Of a DNA stretch of 64,000 bases, positions 51,722-61,252 are shown one piece after another. The position numbers were made by a program, and so were the translations under genes. The notes under the pieces were generated by a model, which did no database searches, was not told the origin of the DNA, and saw only the letters and a list, made by a program, of their open reading frames with translations. Source of the stretch: MVYY01 sp012517575. GTDB lineage: Bacteria > Bacteroidota > Bacteroidia > Bacteroidales > Paludibacteraceae. The stretch is from assembly GCA_031629035.1 (NCBI GenBank), contig JAVLUG010000027.1, positions 1 to 64,000 on the forward strand, read 5' to 3'. Within the stretch, counting starts at the first letter, position 1, and each line of letters opens with the position of its first letter.

Positions 51722-53896
51722 ATGAAACATTTCACAGCTGTTTTTTTGGTTATTTTTCTGTGTTCGGCTTATATTTGCCAAGCAAATAATAGCCATAGAA
51801 TCCAAATGCTTGCCGATTCTCTGTTAATATCTTCCGATCAGCTTGAACTTGATTCGCTGGATTCCGTGCCATTGATAAACCTGAATGAGGTGGATGTCTA
51901 TGGAATAACTTCCAGCAGACTGGCTTTTCCACTTGTTATCGTCGATAAAAATGCGTTGCAAAATTTTTCATTTACCACTCCTGCCGATGCCTTGCAAAGA
52001 GAACCCGGAATTTTTTTGGCACGCGATGGGATTTGGGCTACTTCTGTAAATATCAGAGGTTTATCTGAACAAAGACTTCTTTTTCTGGTTGACGAAGATC
52101 GATTGCTTACGGCAACAGATATTGCGGCTGCTTTGTCCACTGTAGATTTAAATGCTTTGGAGAGAATTGAAGTTATTAAAGGAGCCGGCTCGGTTTTATA
52201 TGGAACAGGAGCGATGGGTGGCGTAGTAAATTTTGTCCCCGAGCGCCCCACTTATAGCCCTTTTCTGGAAAGTCATGGAAATGTAAATTCATCTTTCAAT
52301 TCTGCGAATCAGTTTTGGAGCAACCATGCAAAAGTTCAGTTGACGAATCGTCAATGGTATCTGTCGTTAAACGGAAGTTATCGTACAGCCCAAAATATAA
52401 GAACTCCTGAAGGAAAATTACCAAACAGTCAGTTTAACGATGCTTCTTGGGGCATGCAGGCAGGGATGAAGTCGGTTGAAAATCAGGAATTGCTGGTCAA
52501 TTATCAGCATTTTGAAGCATGGAATGCAGGTTTGCCAGGTGGTAGCGCTTTTCCTACAACAGCAAAAGTACGATACAAAGATGTACAACGCAATCATTTT
52601 AGTGCAGAATATATTTTTTCTGACTTAACTGATTATTTAAAACGCTTGAGCTTGAAGGCTTATACGCAAAATATCAGTAGAGATGTAGAAAATATTGTAA
52701 ATAATTCTACGGCCATTTTTCCTTCCAGCAATAATAATACTTCAGGCATTAAAGCTGTTGGCGACTGGGAATATACTGCATACAACAAACTGACCTTGGG
52801 AGTCGAAGGCTGGATAAGAGATGCTAAAACTTCACGTATCAAAGAAGTTCAAACAAGTTCACAAATCAATGTGTTTGGTGAACAGCCGACACCCAATGCC
52901 CAGGTGCAGGATGCCGGAATCTTTGCACAATACAGTTGGGAATTTTCTCCACATTATTGGATGTTGAATGCCGGAATACGATTGGATTATCTGAAAACAA
53001 CAAACGACAGCGCTTTTCAGCCGGTGTATAAATATTCCTATTTTCCTGAAAATCCGTCCATGCGAATTTATGAAGATATTCCCCGCAGTTTGCTTTTCAA
53101 GGCAGGAGAAAAAAATGAGTTTTCCTATGCTGCTCATGTCGATTTAATTTTTCATCCTACTCGTCGGCAAAAGTTGGCGCTTTCTGTTTCCAATTCCTAT
53201 CGGGCGCCTTCTCTGGAAGAGTTGTTTAAATACATCGATCAGGCGGGAACCCTGCGTGTCGGCAATCCCGACCTAAAGCCCGAAAAAGGAATTTTTTCCA
53301 ATCTTGGCTACACCCTTTCGGAAGATCATTTGTATGTGAAAACCGATCTTTTTGCCAATTATCTTTTCGATTTGATTGCCGAGCAGCACGGAACCTACAC
53401 TTATCAGGATGAAAATGGAAATGTTTCACAAAGAGATGCACTTATCAATACGAATATAGACAAAGCACTCTTTTTAGGAGGTGAAATAGAGTTGCAATGG
53501 AAAATTAATCCTGTTTTTTCGATGATGACCAATTTTTCTTATACTCAGGGAAGAAATATAGATAAAGATGCTTTTCTTCCACAAATACCACCCATGAATG
53601 GATTATTTTCGGTGAATTATCATCAAAAAGAACTTATTGATATTTCATTTTCAGCTTTGTGGGCCGCGCGACAAGGAGATGTTGCTCCGGGAGAAAATCC
53701 AACGGCTGGTCATTTAATTTTTAATGCCGATGTACATACGGAGAAGTTGAGCATGAATAGAAATTATCTGCAGTTTTTTGCAGGAATAGAAAATATTTTT
53801 GATAAAGCCTATTACAATCATCTTTCCACTACTCGTGGAATATTACGTCTTGAGCCAGGAAGAAATATTTATGTCAAGGCACAATTGGGATGGTGA
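51722..53896 (+). CDS. TonB-dependent outer-membrane receptor
   Basis: 724 residues. A signal peptide (about 1-21) is followed by a TonB-box-like LNEVDV (about 47-52), the plug domain (GIFLARDGIWATSVNIRG, GAGSVLYGTGAMGGVVNF), and a long beta-barrel ending VKAQLGW with a terminal Trp. It lacks the carboxypeptidase-like N-terminal domain and the long length of SusC proteins, so it looks like a siderophore, heme or vitamin receptor, not a glycan receptor; the ligand is unknown. No transport partner adjoins. An earlier frame start at 51689 overlaps a -7 box and was dropped. Confidence 0.9.
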   Translation: MKHFTAVFLVIFLCSAYICQANNSHRIQMLADSLLISSDQLELDSLDSVPLINLNEVDVYGITSSRLAFPLVIVDKNALQNFSFTTPADALQREPGIFLARDGIWATSVNIRGLSEQRLLFLVDEDRLLTATDIAAALSTVDLNALERIEVIKGAGSVLYGTGAMGGVVNFVPERPTYSPFLESHGNVNSSFNSANQFWSNHAKVQLTNRQWYLSLNGSYRTAQNIRTPEGKLPNSQFNDASWGMQAGMKSVENQELLVNYQHFEAWNAGLPGGSAFPTTAKVRYKDVQRNHFSAEYIFSDLTDYLKRLSLKAYTQNISRDVENIVNNSTAIFPSSNNNTSGIKAVGDWEYTAYNKLTLGVEGWIRDAKTSRIKEVQTSSQINVFGEQPTPNAQVQDAGIFAQYSWEFSPHYWMLNAGIRLDYLKTTNDSAFQPVYKYSYFPENPSMRIYEDIPRSLLFKAGEKNEFSYAAHVDLIFHPTRRQKLALSVSNSYRAPSLEELFKYIDQAGTLRVGNPDLKPEKGIFSNLGYTLSEDHLYVKTDLFANYLFDLIAEQHGTYTYQDENGNVSQRDALINTNIDKALFLGGEIELQWKINPVFSMMTNFSYTQGRNIDKDAFLPQIPPMNGLFSVNYHQKELIDISFSALWAARQGDVAPGENPTAGHLIFNADVHTEKLSMNRNYLQFFAGIENIFDKAYYNHLSTTRGILRLEPGRNIYVKAQLGW

Positions 53897-53947
53897 AAAA
53901 TTTTTTTCTGAGAAATAGGATCACTGCATTTTACAGGCTGATAAATT

Positions 53948-53990
53948 AAAGGAGTAAAAAAGTCAGCATTCACTGTTTTTTTACTCCTTT
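53948..53990. terminator. Bidirectional terminator between the TonB receptor and lemA
   Basis: Perfect 14-bp arms AAAGGAGTAAAAAA (53948-53961) and TTTTTTACTCCTTT (53977-53990), with T runs on both strands. Confidence 0.75.
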
Positions 53991-54070
53991 GGATTGATTT
54001 TTTTGAGTCTCAAATATCTCAGAAAAAAATATCACATTTTTGACTTTTCAGAAATCGTAAAACTTCGTCA

Positions 54071-54655
54071 TTAAAATTTTACTTCGGGCGCTTTTTCTGT
54101 TCCGTCCTGCGCTTCAAAATATGGTTTTTTCTCAAATCCGAATATTGCAGCTATAAGAGAAGTTGGAAAGCGCCGAATGGTTGCATTGTAGTTCATGGCC
54201 ATTTCGTTAAAACGATTCCGTTCCACAGCGATTCGGTTTTCTGTCCCTTCCAGTTGCGCCTGCAATTCTATAAAATTCTGATTGGCTTTCAGATCCGGAT
54301 AATTTTCGGTAATCATCAGCAATCTTCCCAAAGCACTGCTCAATTCTCCCTGAGCTGCCTGAAATTCCTGCAATTTTTCCGGCGTAAGCGAGGTGGGATC
54401 AACAGTAACTTGCGTTGCTTTGGCACGAGCTGCAGTAACTGCTTCCAGTGTCTGACTTTCGTGTGCAGCGTAACCTTTCACAGTGGCTACCAGATTGGGA
54501 ATTAAATCGGCACGTCGTTGATATTGATTTTCAACATTTCCCCACTGGCTCGAAACAGCTTCTTCGGCCGAAACCAGTTTGTTGTAACGGGAAACTCCCC
54601 ACAAAAGAATCAGTGCAAGAGCAGCGATAACAATGATAATGGTGTTTTTTTTCAT
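54071..54655 (-). CDS. lemA: LemA family protein
   Basis: 194 residues. One N-terminal membrane helix (about 4-20) precedes a helical domain with the conserved YNKLVSAEEAVSSQWGNVENQYQRRADLIP-type region and FNEMAMNYNATIRRFP. LemA proteins are inner-membrane proteins with the bulk outside the cytosol; the role is not fixed. It lies 110 bases after a TPM-domain gene, a frequent partner of LemA. Confidence 0.92.
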   Translation of the reverse strand: MKKNTIIIVIAALALILLWGVSRYNKLVSAEEAVSSQWGNVENQYQRRADLIPNLVATVKGYAAHESQTLEAVTAARAKATQVTVDPTSLTPEKLQEFQAAQGELSSALGRLLMITENYPDLKANQNFIELQAQLEGTENRIAVERNRFNEMAMNYNATIRRFPTSLIAAIFGFEKKPYFEAQDGTEKAPEVKF

Positions 54656-54765
54656 AATTTTTTATTTAGAAAATTAGTAATTCGTTGCAAATAAGTATTT
54701 TAGAAAATTGAGTAAAATAGAAATCTTAATAGTTTTGATATTGAAGAATTTAAAAATGTCATATT

Positions 54766-56079
54766 TTACCAGCCACTGGTAGCGCCTCCACCGCCCGACA
54801 TGCCGCCACCAAAGCTTCCGCCACCAAAACCTCCTCTTCCGCTAAAGATACTGCCAGCAGCAGCACCGCCGATAAATGCACTATTGTTGCGGGTAAGTCG
54901 CGGAATACGCCGGTTTTTGTTTTCTTCGTAGCCGCAAAACTCACACCGATAGGTAAGCCTTTCGGTTCCGGCATTGAAATAAGTGGGCGCCATGGTGAGT
55001 TTTTGTTCTTTCAAAATAAAAGCTTTGGTACCACATTTCGGACATTCTGTGTAAGTGCTGGGTTTATCGATAGTAAAGATTGCTTCGTTTTTACAATTGT
55101 CGCAAACAAATACATCGTAATCCACAGCATGAAGTTGTTCTTCAAATTGTTGGGAAAGTTTGAGATAAACATCTTCTTCTTTTTCCGGAACAAAGCGCAT
55201 CTGACCGCCACAAACACTGCAGGGAAAAGGTTCTTTCCGAATTTTGCGAAGTCTGTAGTTGCCATACATCACCGGAGGAATAGTTGTAAATGGCAGAGGG
55301 AGCAACAAAAGCAGATAAACAGCTTTCGATAGTACAAGAATAGCAATGAATGCGGCAACTGGTAAAAATATTGCCATAACGCTGATGATACCGTTCCTTT
55401 CATTTTTTGCGGCTACATAACGTGCCATATTGCTATTGAGTCTTGGATTTTTTTTGACCTTTTCCATAGCATTGCCTATCCACAACCAAGTCAATACCAG
55501 CCAGATAAGATAAAAAGCCAACGCAATAGGCAATATTTCTTTCCAATTTACAGGAGCAGTTTTCTCAACTTGAACAGGTTCTTTTAAAATAATAGCGTTG
55601 ATACGTTGAATACCGGCCAGCATTCCTTCATCATAATTTCCCTTTTTAAATTCGGGAATCATACTTTCAATTTGTATGCGTTTGCAGATGGCGTCAGGCA
55701 GAATGCCTTCCAGTCCATATCCGACTTCAAATGTAACCTTCCGTTGATCCATTACGAAAAGCACGAGTAACCCATTGTCTTCTTTTTCTTTTCCTATTTT
55801 CCAATAATTAAAGAGGTGTTCGGCAAATGATTTAATATCTTCATTACCAATGGAGTTGACTAAAACAACTGCTACTTCGGCTCCCGATTTTTTTTCCAAA
55901 GAATCGAGCAAGTTGTTGATTTGACTTTCGGTTTCAACGTTTAAAATGCCATCAGGATTACTCACAAAAGCAGAACGATTCAGTTTCTTGGGGTTGGGAA
56001 CTGTTTCAATGGTATAGGTCTGGCCCCAAACATAAGTTATTGTAAAAATGGCAAAGAATAGTAACAGAATTTTTTTCAT
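54766..56079 (-). CDS. TPM-domain membrane protein with zinc-ribbon insert
   Basis: 437 residues from ATG 56079. A signal peptide (1-20) precedes a TPM domain (about 29-165, with DGILN, DNGLLVLFVMDQRKVTFEVGYGLEG). Two membrane helices follow near 182-202 and two more near 232-262. The cytosolic tail has four CxxC pairs (Cys287/290, 326/329, 346/349, 379/382), enough for two zinc ribbons, and ends in a glycine-rich stretch (GGFGGGSFGGGMSGGGG). TPM proteins such as PG1 TLP18.3-like phosphatases act with LemA; the two-ribbon insert is less usual. A start 7 codons upstream is possible. Confidence 0.88.
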   Translation of the reverse strand: MKKILLLFFAIFTITYVWGQTYTIETVPNPKKLNRSAFVSNPDGILNVETESQINNLLDSLEKKSGAEVAVVLVNSIGNEDIKSFAEHLFNYWKIGKEKEDNGLLVLFVMDQRKVTFEVGYGLEGILPDAICKRIQIESMIPEFKKGNYDEGMLAGIQRINAIILKEPVQVEKTAPVNWKEILPIALAFYLIWLVLTWLWIGNAMEKVKKNPRLNSNMARYVAAKNERNGIISVMAIFLPVAAFIAILVLSKAVYLLLLLPLPFTTIPPVMYGNYRLRKIRKEPFPCSVCGGQMRFVPEKEEDVYLKLSQQFEEQLHAVDYDVFVCDNCKNEAIFTIDKPSTYTECPKCGTKAFILKEQKLTMAPTYFNAGTERLTYRCEFCGYEENKNRRIPRLTRNNSAFIGGAAAGSIFSGRGGFGGGSFGGGMSGGGGATSGW

Positions 56080-56106
56080 TTCCCGATTTCTTAAATTCAT
56101 TTATTT

Positions 56107-56562
56107 TTAATAATAGGAAGAAACGAGGGTTACCTCATAAATCAATGCCGAATAGGGAGGAATTGTAGAGCCGGAGCCATCTTTCCCATAAGCAAGTGAG
56201 CTGGGAATGTAAAAAATGAAAGTTGAACCATCTCGCATCTTGGTAATTCCTTCTTGCCAGCCACTGATGGAACTCGAAAGATAATAATCGTACTGTCCTT
56301 CTTCGAACAATGTCCCATCAATTAAATATCCTTTATAGTTGGCCGTTATCCAACTGCTTGCATTTGGTTTTCTGCCTACGCTTTGATGTATGATTTGATA
56401 ACACAGTCCGCTGGAAGTAACTACAAATCCCGAATCGGATTGATGTTTCAACATCCACTGGTCATTCACAATTTTCCAATCTTCATAATTATCTTCTTTA
56501 CATCCGGTGAAAGAAAAAATGAGTAGAGTCGAAATAAAAAGTAGGAAACGCGTTGGTTTCAT
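56107..56562 (-). CDS. FKBP-type peptidyl-prolyl isomerase lipoprotein
   Basis: 151 residues from ATG 56562. A lipoprotein signal (FTGC, Cys21) is followed by the FKBP core: NYKGYLIDGTLFEE, ISGWQEGITKMRDGSTFIFYIPSS-type region and LAYGKDGSGSTIPPYSALIYEV. It is a periplasm- or surface-side proline isomerase. A frame 16 codons longer lacks signal-peptide features and was rejected. It lies 27 bases upstream of the TPM gene. Confidence 0.9.
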   Translation of the reverse strand: MKPTRFLLFISTLLIFSFTGCKEDNYEDWKIVNDQWMLKHQSDSGFVVTSSGLCYQIIHQSVGRKPNASSWITANYKGYLIDGTLFEEGQYDYYLSSSISGWQEGITKMRDGSTFIFYIPSSLAYGKDGSGSTIPPYSALIYEVTLVSSYY

Positions 56563-56669
56563 AGGTTGATATTTTTTTACATTTTTTGTAGGAGAAATTC
56601 CATTCAACATATTTTAAAATCAAAATGTTATGATGGTTTTACCCTGCTAAATTATTGAAAATGAATTAA

Positions 56670-58055
56670 TTAATTAATATTTTGTTTATTTTGCTTTCTG
56701 TAAAGCTGAGAAAACGATTTTTTTGCAAATTTCGGAACAGCTCTTTTGGGTCCCCATCCCCAATAATTTAAAGGATAAAAAGCTGAATTTTTCATTACAG
56801 CAGGGAAAAAGTCAAATCCTTTTCGTTTCGAAGCAATCAGACGAAATCCTTTCATAGCTGCTTTCTCTGCAGCCGGTGAAAGTTGTTGCTCAACCGCTTT
56901 TCTTCTGTTTGCCAAGAAAATATCAGGCAATGGAATTTTTACCGGGCAAACTTCTGCACATTTTCCGCAAAGTGTAGAAGCATAACTCAAATGATAAAAA
57001 TCGCGGAACCCTTTTAAAAAAGGCGTAATTGCTGAACCTATCGGCCCGCTGTACGTGGCATTGTAAGTGTAACCGCCAATGGTTCTGTACACGGGACAGC
57101 CATTCAGGCAAGCTCCACATCGAATGCAAGCCAGCGATTCGTAAGCTTCATCGTCTGCAAAAATACCAATTCTCCCATTATCGAGCAAAATTACATACAT
57201 TTTTTCCGGGCCATCAATTTCTCCGGTCTGACGAGGACCTGTAAAAATCGTATTGTAGGCAGTCACTTGTTGCCCTGTTCCGTGAACGGCGAGTAATGGA
57301 TAAAAAAGCCCCAATTGTTCCATTTTCGGAATTATTTTTTCGATACCGGCAAAAACAAGGTGAATTTTCGGGAAAGATGTGCTCATCAAAGCATTTCCTT
57401 CATTTTCGGTTACGGAAATTCCACCAATGTCGGCAATCAGAAAATTGGCACCGGTAACTCCAATTTGTGCTTGTGTGAATTTTTTTCGCAGCAGGCGACG
57501 AACAAAATCAGAAAGCTCTTCCGGTGTACTTTCGGGCGGAGTGCCGAATTTCTCATGAAACAAATCGGCAATTTCGCTTTTTGATTTGTGCATGGCAGGC
57601 GTAACAATATGATAAGGTTTTTCTCCTGCCGTTTGAACTATAAATTCACCCAAATCCGTTTCAACCGATTCACAGCCCAATTTTGTAACTGCTGCATTCA
57701 AATCGATTTCTTCCGTAGTCATCGACTTGCTCTTCACCAGTAAACGGGCTTTGTTCTCAACCAGAATTTTTTCGACATAAGCAATTGCTTCTTCGCTATT
57801 TCGTGCCCAAAAAACCTCGACACCATGAGAAGTGATATTTTTTTCAAACTGAAGAAGATATTCATCCAGATGATTAAGAACTTCACGTTTTATGGCAGCT
57901 GCCTGATTTTTTGCGGCTTCTACATTTCTGTAACGTTTCATTCCTTTTTCCACAGCCAAGTCGTAGCGCGACATATTGAAGTCGATTTTCTTTCGATGGG
58001 CTTCATCAAAAGCAATTCTCGAGGCATCATGATAGAATTTTTTTGCCGTGTTCAT
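56670..58055 (-). CDS. lutB: LutB-like iron-sulfur oxidoreductase subunit
   Basis: 461 residues. The N-terminal LUD domain (about 60-290) is followed by two ferredoxin-type 4Fe-4S motifs, CIRCGACLNGCPVYR and CGKCAEVCPVKI, and a short C-terminal helical region. LutABC oxidises L-lactate in other bacteria. The LutA and LutC subunits are not found in the window, so either they are elsewhere or this protein works alone; the substrate is inference. It lies 21 bases downstream of the coiled-coil gene. Confidence 0.9.
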   Translation of the reverse strand: MNTAKKFYHDASRIAFDEAHRKKIDFNMSRYDLAVEKGMKRYRNVEAAKNQAAAIKREVLNHLDEYLLQFEKNITSHGVEVFWARNSEEAIAYVEKILVENKARLLVKSKSMTTEEIDLNAAVTKLGCESVETDLGEFIVQTAGEKPYHIVTPAMHKSKSEIADLFHEKFGTPPESTPEELSDFVRRLLRKKFTQAQIGVTGANFLIADIGGISVTENEGNALMSTSFPKIHLVFAGIEKIIPKMEQLGLFYPLLAVHGTGQQVTAYNTIFTGPRQTGEIDGPEKMYVILLDNGRIGIFADDEAYESLACIRCGACLNGCPVYRTIGGYTYNATYSGPIGSAITPFLKGFRDFYHLSYASTLCGKCAEVCPVKIPLPDIFLANRRKAVEQQLSPAAEKAAMKGFRLIASKRKGFDFFPAVMKNSAFYPLNYWGWGPKRAVPKFAKKSFSQLYRKQNKQNIN

Positions 58056-58076
58056 GGTTGAAAGATAGAGAGTTGG

Positions 58077-58964
58077 TTATTTTTTAATTTCAAAAGTGAA
58101 ACTTCCGATTCTGAATCCATCCACAAAGAAATCGGCACGATAGGTTCCTATTTGAAGAATTTCATCTACTTTCCAATAAATTACGTCACTCAATGTTTCG
58201 CCGGCATATTCAAAATCTTTTTTTGCCGAATAGGCAATGTATCTGTTTTCATAGAGAAAAACGTCATCCGGATTTTTTGTCATTACTTCACCATCAGGTC
58301 TGGTCAGGCGTAAATAAAGTGTTTTCATACCAGGTGGACAAGTAATGTTTTTCTGAATGGTATAATTAAACTGTAAAGTATTAATTTTTGAATATCTGCT
58401 CGTTTTGCGATTTCTACTATCCAACGTAATCATGCTAAAATCTGAAATATCCAGCATTGAAGCGCGGGTGACTACTTCCGTCAAGTTTTCCTTTTCTTTT
58501 GAAAGTTGTTTCACCGTTTCGTTGGCAGCTTCATATTTGCGTTTAACTTCCACGTTTTCGACACGCAAAACTTTGTTGGCAGCGCTTAACGAATCGATTT
58601 GATGAACGTATTGTGCCATCACTGTCCGCAAGGTGGCCAATTCCTTTTTCAATTCGGCAATTCGCTTTGCATTGGTTGCTTTGGTGATTCTCAGTTCCTG
58701 CAAAAGCTGTTGAACTTTTATTTTTTCGTTTTGAAGCAGTTGTACCAGCGAATCATTTCGAATGGTGGAGGAATAAGTATCGTATTCCAATGCCAGGTCG
58801 GAATAATCTTTTTCCAACTGTTCCTTTTCAAAATTCATCATTTCCACAATTTCTGCCATTTCAGCATCTTTCTGCTTGTTCCTTTGTACGAAAAAAATAG
58901 TGGTACCGATTAACAGTAGAACAACTACCGACAGTAAAATAAGGATCAAATTATTCTTCTTCAT
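58077..58964 (-). CDS. Membrane-anchored coiled-coil protein, unknown function
   Basis: 295 residues. One membrane helix (about 6-26) is followed by a long coiled coil (about 35-170, heptads rich in Leu, Lys, Glu). The C-terminal 120 residues are a beta-rich domain with NITCPPGMKTLYLRLTRPDG and GTYRADFFVDGFRIGSFTF, resembling domains that bind ligands outside the cell. I recognise no named family. It lies between murF and lutB with short gaps. Confidence 0.72.
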   Translation of the reverse strand: MKKNNLILILLSVVVLLLIGTTIFFVQRNKQKDAEMAEIVEMMNFEKEQLEKDYSDLALEYDTYSSTIRNDSLVQLLQNEKIKVQQLLQELRITKATNAKRIAELKKELATLRTVMAQYVHQIDSLSAANKVLRVENVEVKRKYEAANETVKQLSKEKENLTEVVTRASMLDISDFSMITLDSRNRKTSRYSKINTLQFNYTIQKNITCPPGMKTLYLRLTRPDGEVMTKNPDDVFLYENRYIAYSAKKDFEYAGETLSDVIYWKVDEILQIGTYRADFFVDGFRIGSFTFEIKK

Positions 58965-59018
58965 TCAGATAGAGATAATTAAGTTATTAAATAGTAGAAA
59001 TTCATTCAATGAAATAGC

Positions 59019-60323
59019 TTATAAAAATGGCAAAACTTTTTCCAAATGTATTCCTCTGGAGCCTTTAAGAAGAATATTCTGTCCTTCCAGAGGAGACGAT
59101 TCCAAATATTTGATTAATTCTTCCACATTTTGAAAAGAGAGATAGCTATCATTGACCTTTTGAAACTGGGGACCAACAAGCAAAACATTTTTAAAACCTT
59201 TTTGTTGAAGAAGTCGAATAATATTCCGATGTTCTTCTTCACTTTGTTCACCCAGTTCGAGCATATCGCCAATGATCAATGCTTTTGGTTCGCCTTCCAT
59301 TTGTGCAAAGTTCTGTATGGCGGCACTCATGCTTGAAGGATTGGCATTGTAGGCATCGACAATCAGTTTGTTTTTTTGCGTTACTGTCAGTTGCGACCTG
59401 TTATTCTGTGGATTATAATTTTCAATGCCTCGTTGTATGGCGCTGTTTTCTACGCCAAAGAAAAAACCTACAGCTACCGCCGCCAAAATATTTTCGGCAT
59501 TGTAAGAGCCAATCAATCGGGTTTCTATCATAAAACTGCCCTCAGGTGTATGACATTTCATTTTCAGGAAAACAGAATTTTCCAAAATTTCGCCCGAAAT
59601 CGCAGCCGGCTCTCTACCGGGTACGTTCAAACCATATTCAACAATTCTCTCGTTTGTTGAGAACCCGGCATTTGCAGCCATTTCACGAAGAAAATTATTG
59701 TTTTTGTCAATAAAAATATTTTTCCCATGCCGAAAAACATAGTTGTACAATTCGCCTTTAGTGCGCATGACGCCTTCAAAGGAGCCAAAACCTTCCAGGT
59801 GCGCTTTCCCGACATTCGTAATCAGTCCATAATCCGGAGCGGCAATTTGGCATAATTGATCAATCTCACCGGGATGATTCGCTCCCATTTCAATTATTGC
59901 CAGCTGATGTTCAGGTAGCAATTGCAATAAAGTCAACGGCACGCCGATATGATTGTTCAGATTTCCTTGCGTGGAAAGAACTTTAAACTTTTCTTTCAAC
60001 ACTGCGGTAATAAGCTCTTTTGTTGTGGTTTTTCCGTTGGTGCCGGTAATGCCCAAAACAGGAATATTCGTTTGTTTACGGTGAAAATGGGCCAGTTGCT
60101 GCAGGGTTTCCAATACATTGTCCACCAGAATAAAGCGATCATCAAGAGCAAATTCCTTTTCGTCCACCACCGCAAAAGCGCAACCTTTTTCCAACGCTGA
60201 AAGAGCAAAGGCATTGGCATTAAAATTTTCTCCTTTCAATGCAAAGAAAATAGAATTTGCAGGGCAATTTCTGCTATCGGTAGTGATAATCGGGTGTTGA
60301 AGAAATATATTGTATAATTGCAT
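59019..60323 (-). CDS. murF: UDP-N-acetylmuramoyl-tripeptide--D-alanyl-D-alanine ligase
   Basis: 434 residues, a full-length Mur ligase. Walker A is GITGTNGKTTT (91-101), with ATP-binding NNHIGVPLTLL and the central-domain AIIEMGANHPGEI. The C-terminal domain starts near 305. It adds D-Ala-D-Ala to the UDP-MurNAc tripeptide in the cytosol. It is apart from the usual mra-mur cluster. First gene of a leftward run that continues with the coiled-coil protein and lutB. Confidence 0.95.
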   Translation of the reverse strand: MQLYNIFLQHPIITTDSRNCPANSIFFALKGENFNANAFALSALEKGCAFAVVDEKEFALDDRFILVDNVLETLQQLAHFHRKQTNIPVLGITGTNGKTTTKELITAVLKEKFKVLSTQGNLNNHIGVPLTLLQLLPEHQLAIIEMGANHPGEIDQLCQIAAPDYGLITNVGKAHLEGFGSFEGVMRTKGELYNYVFRHGKNIFIDKNNNFLREMAANAGFSTNERIVEYGLNVPGREPAAISGEILENSVFLKMKCHTPEGSFMIETRLIGSYNAENILAAVAVGFFFGVENSAIQRGIENYNPQNNRSQLTVTQKNKLIVDAYNANPSSMSAAIQNFAQMEGEPKALIIGDMLELGEQSEEEHRNIIRLLQQKGFKNVLLVGPQFQKVNDSYLSFQNVEELIKYLESSPLEGQNILLKGSRGIHLEKVLPFL

Positions 60324-60356
60324 GGAGCAAATAAAGAATTTTACACTAATTCATTA

Positions 60357-60364
60357 CAAAAATA
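60357..60364 (-). promoter_or_regulatory. -7-like box upstream of murF
   Basis: The reverse strand reads TATTTTTG about 34 bases before ATG 60323. The -33 element is unclear. Confidence 0.42.
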
Positions 60365-60408
60365 GTGATAATCCTCTGAATGAAAGGAAACATTCAAATC
60401 ATTTTAAC

Positions 60409-60446
60409 AAAAAAAGCCTAACTCATTGATTGAGTTAAGCCTTTTT
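60409..60446 (-). terminator. Terminator after the first PorT-like gene
   Basis: On the reverse strand GGCTTAACTCA pairs with TGAGTTAGGCT (two wobble pairs) around ATCAA and is followed by a T run. It separates the PorT-like gene from murF, so murF has its own start. Confidence 0.75.
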
Positions 60447-60477
60447 ATAGAATGAAGCTAAATTTTCCTCTCGCAAC

Positions 60478-61110
60478 TTAGAGATCAAATCCAATTGAAG
60501 CTTTGAATTCGTCACGAGTCAAAGTGTAATTTTCGCTGTTGTTGGTATCCAGCAATCCCCAGTCGTAACCCAGTCGGAGTTGGACACCCTGTACTTTTAT
60601 ACCAGCGCCGACACCCATTTGCAGATCAAAACGCGACTGCGGACTGTTGCCTTCGTCGTCAGTTTTGTAATAATCTATTGTTGTTTCCAACGTGCCTAAA
60701 CCGCTGGTAACTTTTCCTGTCGATTTTTTGCTGATACCGATATTGAAACTTGGTCCGCCGAAAATAAACACGCCAACCTTATCACCCGCAGGAATGGTAA
60801 ATGCCAACCGAACCGGAATATCTATCGAATGGAATTGGGTAGATATTTTTGTATCAACAAGCGAACTTTCGTAGGTTTTTGAACTGGTGAGAAAATTGTA
60901 GAATAATCCATACTGTAAACTTAGTGGCCCTTGAATTTGCAATTCGGCTGTCGGACCCACATGAAAACCGTTCAATGTGTTGAGCGTATCGCCTTCTCCT
61001 ACAAAAGTTGAGGAATTGCCGTAGCCGGCTTCCAATCCAAAAGTCTGCGCATTAAGTGAAAAAGCCGTAAACAAAATGGCTGTAGTAACAAAAATCTTAA
61101 CTTTTTTCAT
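60478..61110 (-). CDS. PorT-like outer-membrane beta-barrel protein
   Basis: 210 residues. Signal peptide about 1-21 (ending NAQT). Regular short strands (LEAGYGNSS, VGPTAELQ, LQYGLFYNFL, VPVRLAF-like IPVRLAFTIP, GVGAGIKVQGVQLRLGYDWGL) and a C-terminal Phe-Asp-Leu (IGFDL) fit an eight-stranded barrel of the outer-membrane beta-barrel/PorT type common in Bacteroidota. It is similar in layout to the gene at 61253-61915. No partner gene suggests a role. Confidence 0.82.
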   Translation of the reverse strand: MKKVKIFVTTAILFTAFSLNAQTFGLEAGYGNSSTFVGEGDTLNTLNGFHVGPTAELQIQGPLSLQYGLFYNFLTSSKTYESSLVDTKISTQFHSIDIPVRLAFTIPAGDKVGVFIFGGPSFNIGISKKSTGKVTSGLGTLETTIDYYKTDDEGNSPQSRFDLQMGVGAGIKVQGVQLRLGYDWGLLDTNNSENYTLTRDEFKASIGFDL

Positions 61111-61252
61111 ACTTTTTGATTTTAAGTTGATTACTTAAATTTTAGTTGAACACCTAAAAACAAAAAATATGCCAATGGGTAAAAAGGATGTTTTTACAAG
61201 AGAGGAAACCGATTTTAAATTTAGACTAATGTGTTTATAAACAGAAAATTAA

